A DNA stretch of 24,049 nucleotides, from the NCBI GenBank assembly GCA_017939025.1, contig JAGBAI010000038.1, positions 1 to 24,049 on the forward strand. Direction: 5' to 3'. Below the pieces are notes generated by a model. The model was not told the origin of the DNA, made no database searches, and saw only the letters and a program-made list of their open reading frames with translations. Origin of the DNA: Oscillospiraceae bacterium (GTDB lineage Bacteria > Bacillota_A > Clostridia > Oscillospirales > Oscillospiraceae). Position numbers and translations under genes: made by a program. Below, piece after piece: positions 22,353-24,049 of this stretch (its first letter is position 1; every line of letters starts with the position of its first letter).

Positions 22353-22394
22353 AGCTATCACCGCCAGTAGTCTAACATTGGCAAAAACTTTCTG

Positions 22395-22423
22395 TTTACA
22401 TTTAGATGTAAAACGTCTAAAAT
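22395..22423 (+). promoter_or_regulatory. Promoter and overlapping operator of the 76-residue gene
   Basis: TTTACA (22395-22400), 17 bases, TAAAAT (22418-22423). Two inverted repeats cover it: TTTACAT-TTAG-ATGTAAA (22395-22412, perfect) and TTTAGA/TCTAAA (22401-22421). The divergent XRE protein is the obvious candidate ligand. Confidence 0.65.
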
Positions 22424-22448
22424 AAATACAGAAAGAGGTGATAGAAGG

Positions 22449-22679
22449 ATGCTTAAAATCAGAATGCCTATTCCATGGGTCTTGAAAAGAATTGAGCGTG
22501 CGGATTTAGAGGAAATCAATGAAATCGTTACCAGCTTGCTCAAATGCAGCAATAGAATCAACAAGGAGTATGAACTGACTGTGCTATCTTTGCCTAAATA
22601 TGATACAGAGGAAAGAAGCAGACAAATTGATTGTATTGCAGCATGTCTGAAGAAAGAGTACACAGGCAGAAAGTTATAG
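22449..22679 (+). CDS. Hypothetical 76-residue protein controlled by a divergent XRE gene
   Basis: Not recognised. AGAGGTGAT lies shortly before the ATG. The chain is charged and predicted helical (VLKRIERADLEEINEIVTSL and EERSRQIDCIAACLKKEY), with two cysteines near the C-terminus and no membrane segment or signal peptide. A good promoter with a palindromic operator precedes it, and an imperfect hairpin follows. The paired arrangement with a small XRE repressor recalls antitoxin-toxin or phage-type lysogeny modules, but nothing in the protein itself supports a toxin. Confidence 0.65.
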   Translation: MLKIRMPIPWVLKRIERADLEEINEIVTSLLKCSNRINKEYELTVLSLPKYDTEERSRQIDCIAACLKKEYTGRKL

Positions 22680-22680
22680 C

Positions 22681-22716
22681 TGCACGGCGGAGATATATCC
22701 CTGCCCTGCATTTTTA
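22681..22716 (+). terminator. Imperfect hairpin with T run after the 76-residue gene
   Basis: TGCACGGCGGAG and CCCTGCCCTGCA pair with mismatches and are followed by TTTTT. It looks like a repeat fragment acting as a terminator. Confidence 0.45.
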
Positions 22717-22772
22717 ACGGAAGATGTCTGATTTAAACCGCTATTTTTGTATCGATTTTAAATCGTTTCCAA

Positions 22773-22801
22773 TTGACAATTGACATTGTAGAATGTATAA
22801 T
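22773..22801 (+). promoter_or_regulatory. Perfect-consensus sigma-A promoter
   Basis: TTGACA (22773-22778), exactly 17 bases, TATAAT (22796-22801). The 79-base leader that follows holds GGAAATCCCCGGGTTTCC and an AAAGAC/GTCTTT hairpin. Confidence 0.92.
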
Positions 22802-22880
22802 ATATTTGGAAATCCCCGGGTTTCCGAGTTCGTAAATCCAAAGACAAAATTACGTCTTTTGAAAGAAAGGAAAATTTGCC

Positions 22881-23573
22881 ATGATTTATAGTGCAGAAGT
22901 ACAGCATATGTGCACCGTGGCCAAGGGCGCCTATCACGGCCCCGCTCCCATCCCCGAAGAGGGCAAGTGGGTTCAGGCCAAGCAGATCTCTGATATCAGC
23001 GGTTTCACCCACGGTATCGGCTGGTGTGCTCCTCAGCAGGGCTGCTGCAAGCTGACCCTGAATGTCAAGGAAGGCATCATCGAAGAGGCTCTGGTGGAGA
23101 CTCTGGGCTGCTCCGGCATGACCCACTCCGCTGCTATGGCTTCCGAGATCCTGATCGGCAAGACCCTCCTGGAGGCTCTGAACACCGACCTGGTCTGTGA
23201 CGCCATCAACACCGCTATGCGCGAACTGTTCCTGCAGATCGTTTACGGTCGTACCCAGTCCGCATTCTCCGAAGACGGTCTGGCCGTCGGCGCTTCTCTG
23301 GAAGATCTGGGCAAGGGCCTGCGCAGCCAGGTTGGCACCATGTTCGCTACCCGCGTCAAGGGCCCCCGTTACCTGGAGATGGCTGAGGGCTATGTTACCC
23401 GCATCGCTCTGGACAAGGACGATCTGATCACCGGCTACGAGTTCATCAACCTGGGCAAGATGATGGACTTCATCAAGAAGGGCGACGATGCCAACGTGGC
23501 ACTGGAGAAGGCCAAGGGTTCCTACGGCCGTTTCGCAGGCGCTGCCAAGTACATCGATCCCCGCCACGAATAA
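22881..23573 (+). CDS. NifU-like iron-sulfur cluster assembly scaffold protein
   Basis: 230 residues. The stretch WCAPQQGCCKLTLNVKEGII followed by ETLGCSGMTHSAAMASEILIGKTLLEAL aligns by eye with the NifU/IscU scaffold core, with Cys49, Cys55/56, Cys77 and Cys106 available as ligands. The rest (LGKGLRSQVGTMF, GPRYLEMAEGYVTRIALDKDD) is particular to a clostridial subfamily that occurs next to GGGtGRT-family genes. A ribosome site AAGGAAA precedes the ATG. Codon use is strongly biased to C- and G-ending codons and the promoter is perfect consensus, so expression is probably high. The next gene starts 15 bp on, with AGGAGG, giving an operon. Biochemical role is inferred from the NifU core only. 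Confidence 0.82.
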   Translation: MIYSAEVQHMCTVAKGAYHGPAPIPEEGKWVQAKQISDISGFTHGIGWCAPQQGCCKLTLNVKEGIIEEALVETLGCSGMTHSAAMASEILIGKTLLEALNTDLVCDAINTAMRELFLQIVYGRTQSAFSEDGLAVGASLEDLGKGLRSQVGTMFATRVKGPRYLEMAEGYVTRIALDKDDLITGYEFINLGKMMDFIKKGDDANVALEKAKGSYGRFAGAAKYIDPRHE

Positions 23574-23588
23574 GAGGAGGACGCTGCT

Positions 23589-24049
23589 ATGGCTCTGTTT
23601 GAAGGTTACGAGAGAAAAATCGACAAGATCAACGGCGTTCTGGCTCAGTACGGCCTGGAGTCCGTGGAAGCCTGCCGTGAGATGTGCCAGGCTGCCGGCT
23701 TCGATCCCTATGAGATCGTCAAGGGCATTCAGCCCATCGCTTTTGAGGACGCCGCATGGTCTTACTGTGTCGGCGCTGCCATCGCTCTGAAGAAGGGCGT
23801 TAAGAACGCTGCTGAGGCTGCTGAGGCCATCGGCATCGGCCTGCAGGCATTCTGCATCCCCGGCTCCGTCGCTGAGGACCGCAAGGTCGGTCTGGGCCAC
23901 GGCAACCTGGGCGCTATGCTGCTGCGTGACGAGACCAAGTGCTTCGCATTCCTGGCCGGCCACGAGTCCTTCGCTGCCGCTGAAGGCGCTATCGGCATTG
24001 CCCGCAGCGCCAACAAGGCTCGTAAGGAGCCCCTGCGGGTTATCCTGAA
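23589..24049 (+). CDS. GGGtGRT-family protein, N-terminal part
   Basis: The first 153 codons are present; the gene runs off the window. The opening MALFEGYERKIDKINGVLAQYGLE, a Cys-containing helical region and GLGHGNLGAMLLRDETKCFAFLAGHESF match my memory of the family named for a GGGtGRT motif, which would lie beyond the window edge and cannot be checked here. AGGAGG (23575-23580) lies eight bases before the ATG. It is co-transcribed with the NifU-like gene, with the same strong codon bias. Function is not established; a role linked to iron-sulfur proteins is suggested by its partner. Confidence 0.75.
   Translation, partial: MALFEGYERKIDKINGVLAQYGLESVEACREMCQAAGFDPYEIVKGIQPIAFEDAAWSYCVGAAIALKKGVKNAAEAAEAIGIGLQAFCIPGSVAEDRKVGLGHGNLGAMLLRDETKCFAFLAGHESFAAAEGAIGIARSANKARKEPLRVIL

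Overview
The window looks like chromosomal DNA of an anaerobic, GC-moderate Clostridia (Bacillota), most likely Oscillospiraceae-like. The basis is an oxygen-sensitive class III ribonucleotide reductase, a Spo0A-like regulator, a ProX-type prolyl-tRNA deacylase, a DUF1540 protein, a class B sortase with Cys-rich and MBG-like surface proteins, strong AGGAGG ribosome sites, and many GC-rich palindromic intergenic repeats. The family and genus are inferred, not proven.

Layout. Positions 1-11 hold the start of a divergent gene. Positions 331-3620 are an anaerobic deoxyribonucleotide operon: tandem NrdR boxes, the NrdD body, a separate 53-residue gene carrying the NrdD glycyl-radical tail, and the NrdG activase. 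From 3673 to 7129 comes a surface module: a class B sortase, a Cys-rich secreted protein ending in VPRTG, and a divergent small HTH regulator facing a palindromic operator. Two nearly identical 137-bp palindromic elements flank this module. From 7183 to 9538 are ProX, a TrmH/SpoU RNA methyltransferase and a GNAT acetyltransferase, the last two on back-to-back divergent promoters. A 1363-residue surface protein with an NPYSGD sorting signal (9689-13780) is a second candidate sortase client. It is followed by about 650 bp without a convincing gene but with a folded element and strong hairpins.

From 14435 to 20749 everything is on the minus strand and is envelope-directed: glmM, a hexapeptide-repeat sugar acyltransferase, a BlaI-like repressor, an LCP cell-wall ligase, a Spo0A-like regulator whose receiver lacks the phospho-acceptor Asp, and a membrane-anchored HtrA protease. 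The right end has a 54-residue DUF1540 protein, rpe, an XRE repressor paired with a small unknown protein across a shared palindrome, and a perfect-consensus promoter driving a NifU-like scaffold protein and the start of its usual partner (GGGtGRT family).

The observations most worth following are the split NrdD with its glycyl radical in trans, the matching NrdR boxes that also settle the nrdD start, the pseudo-receiver Spo0A paralogue, and the sortase, Cys-rich protein and HTH module.
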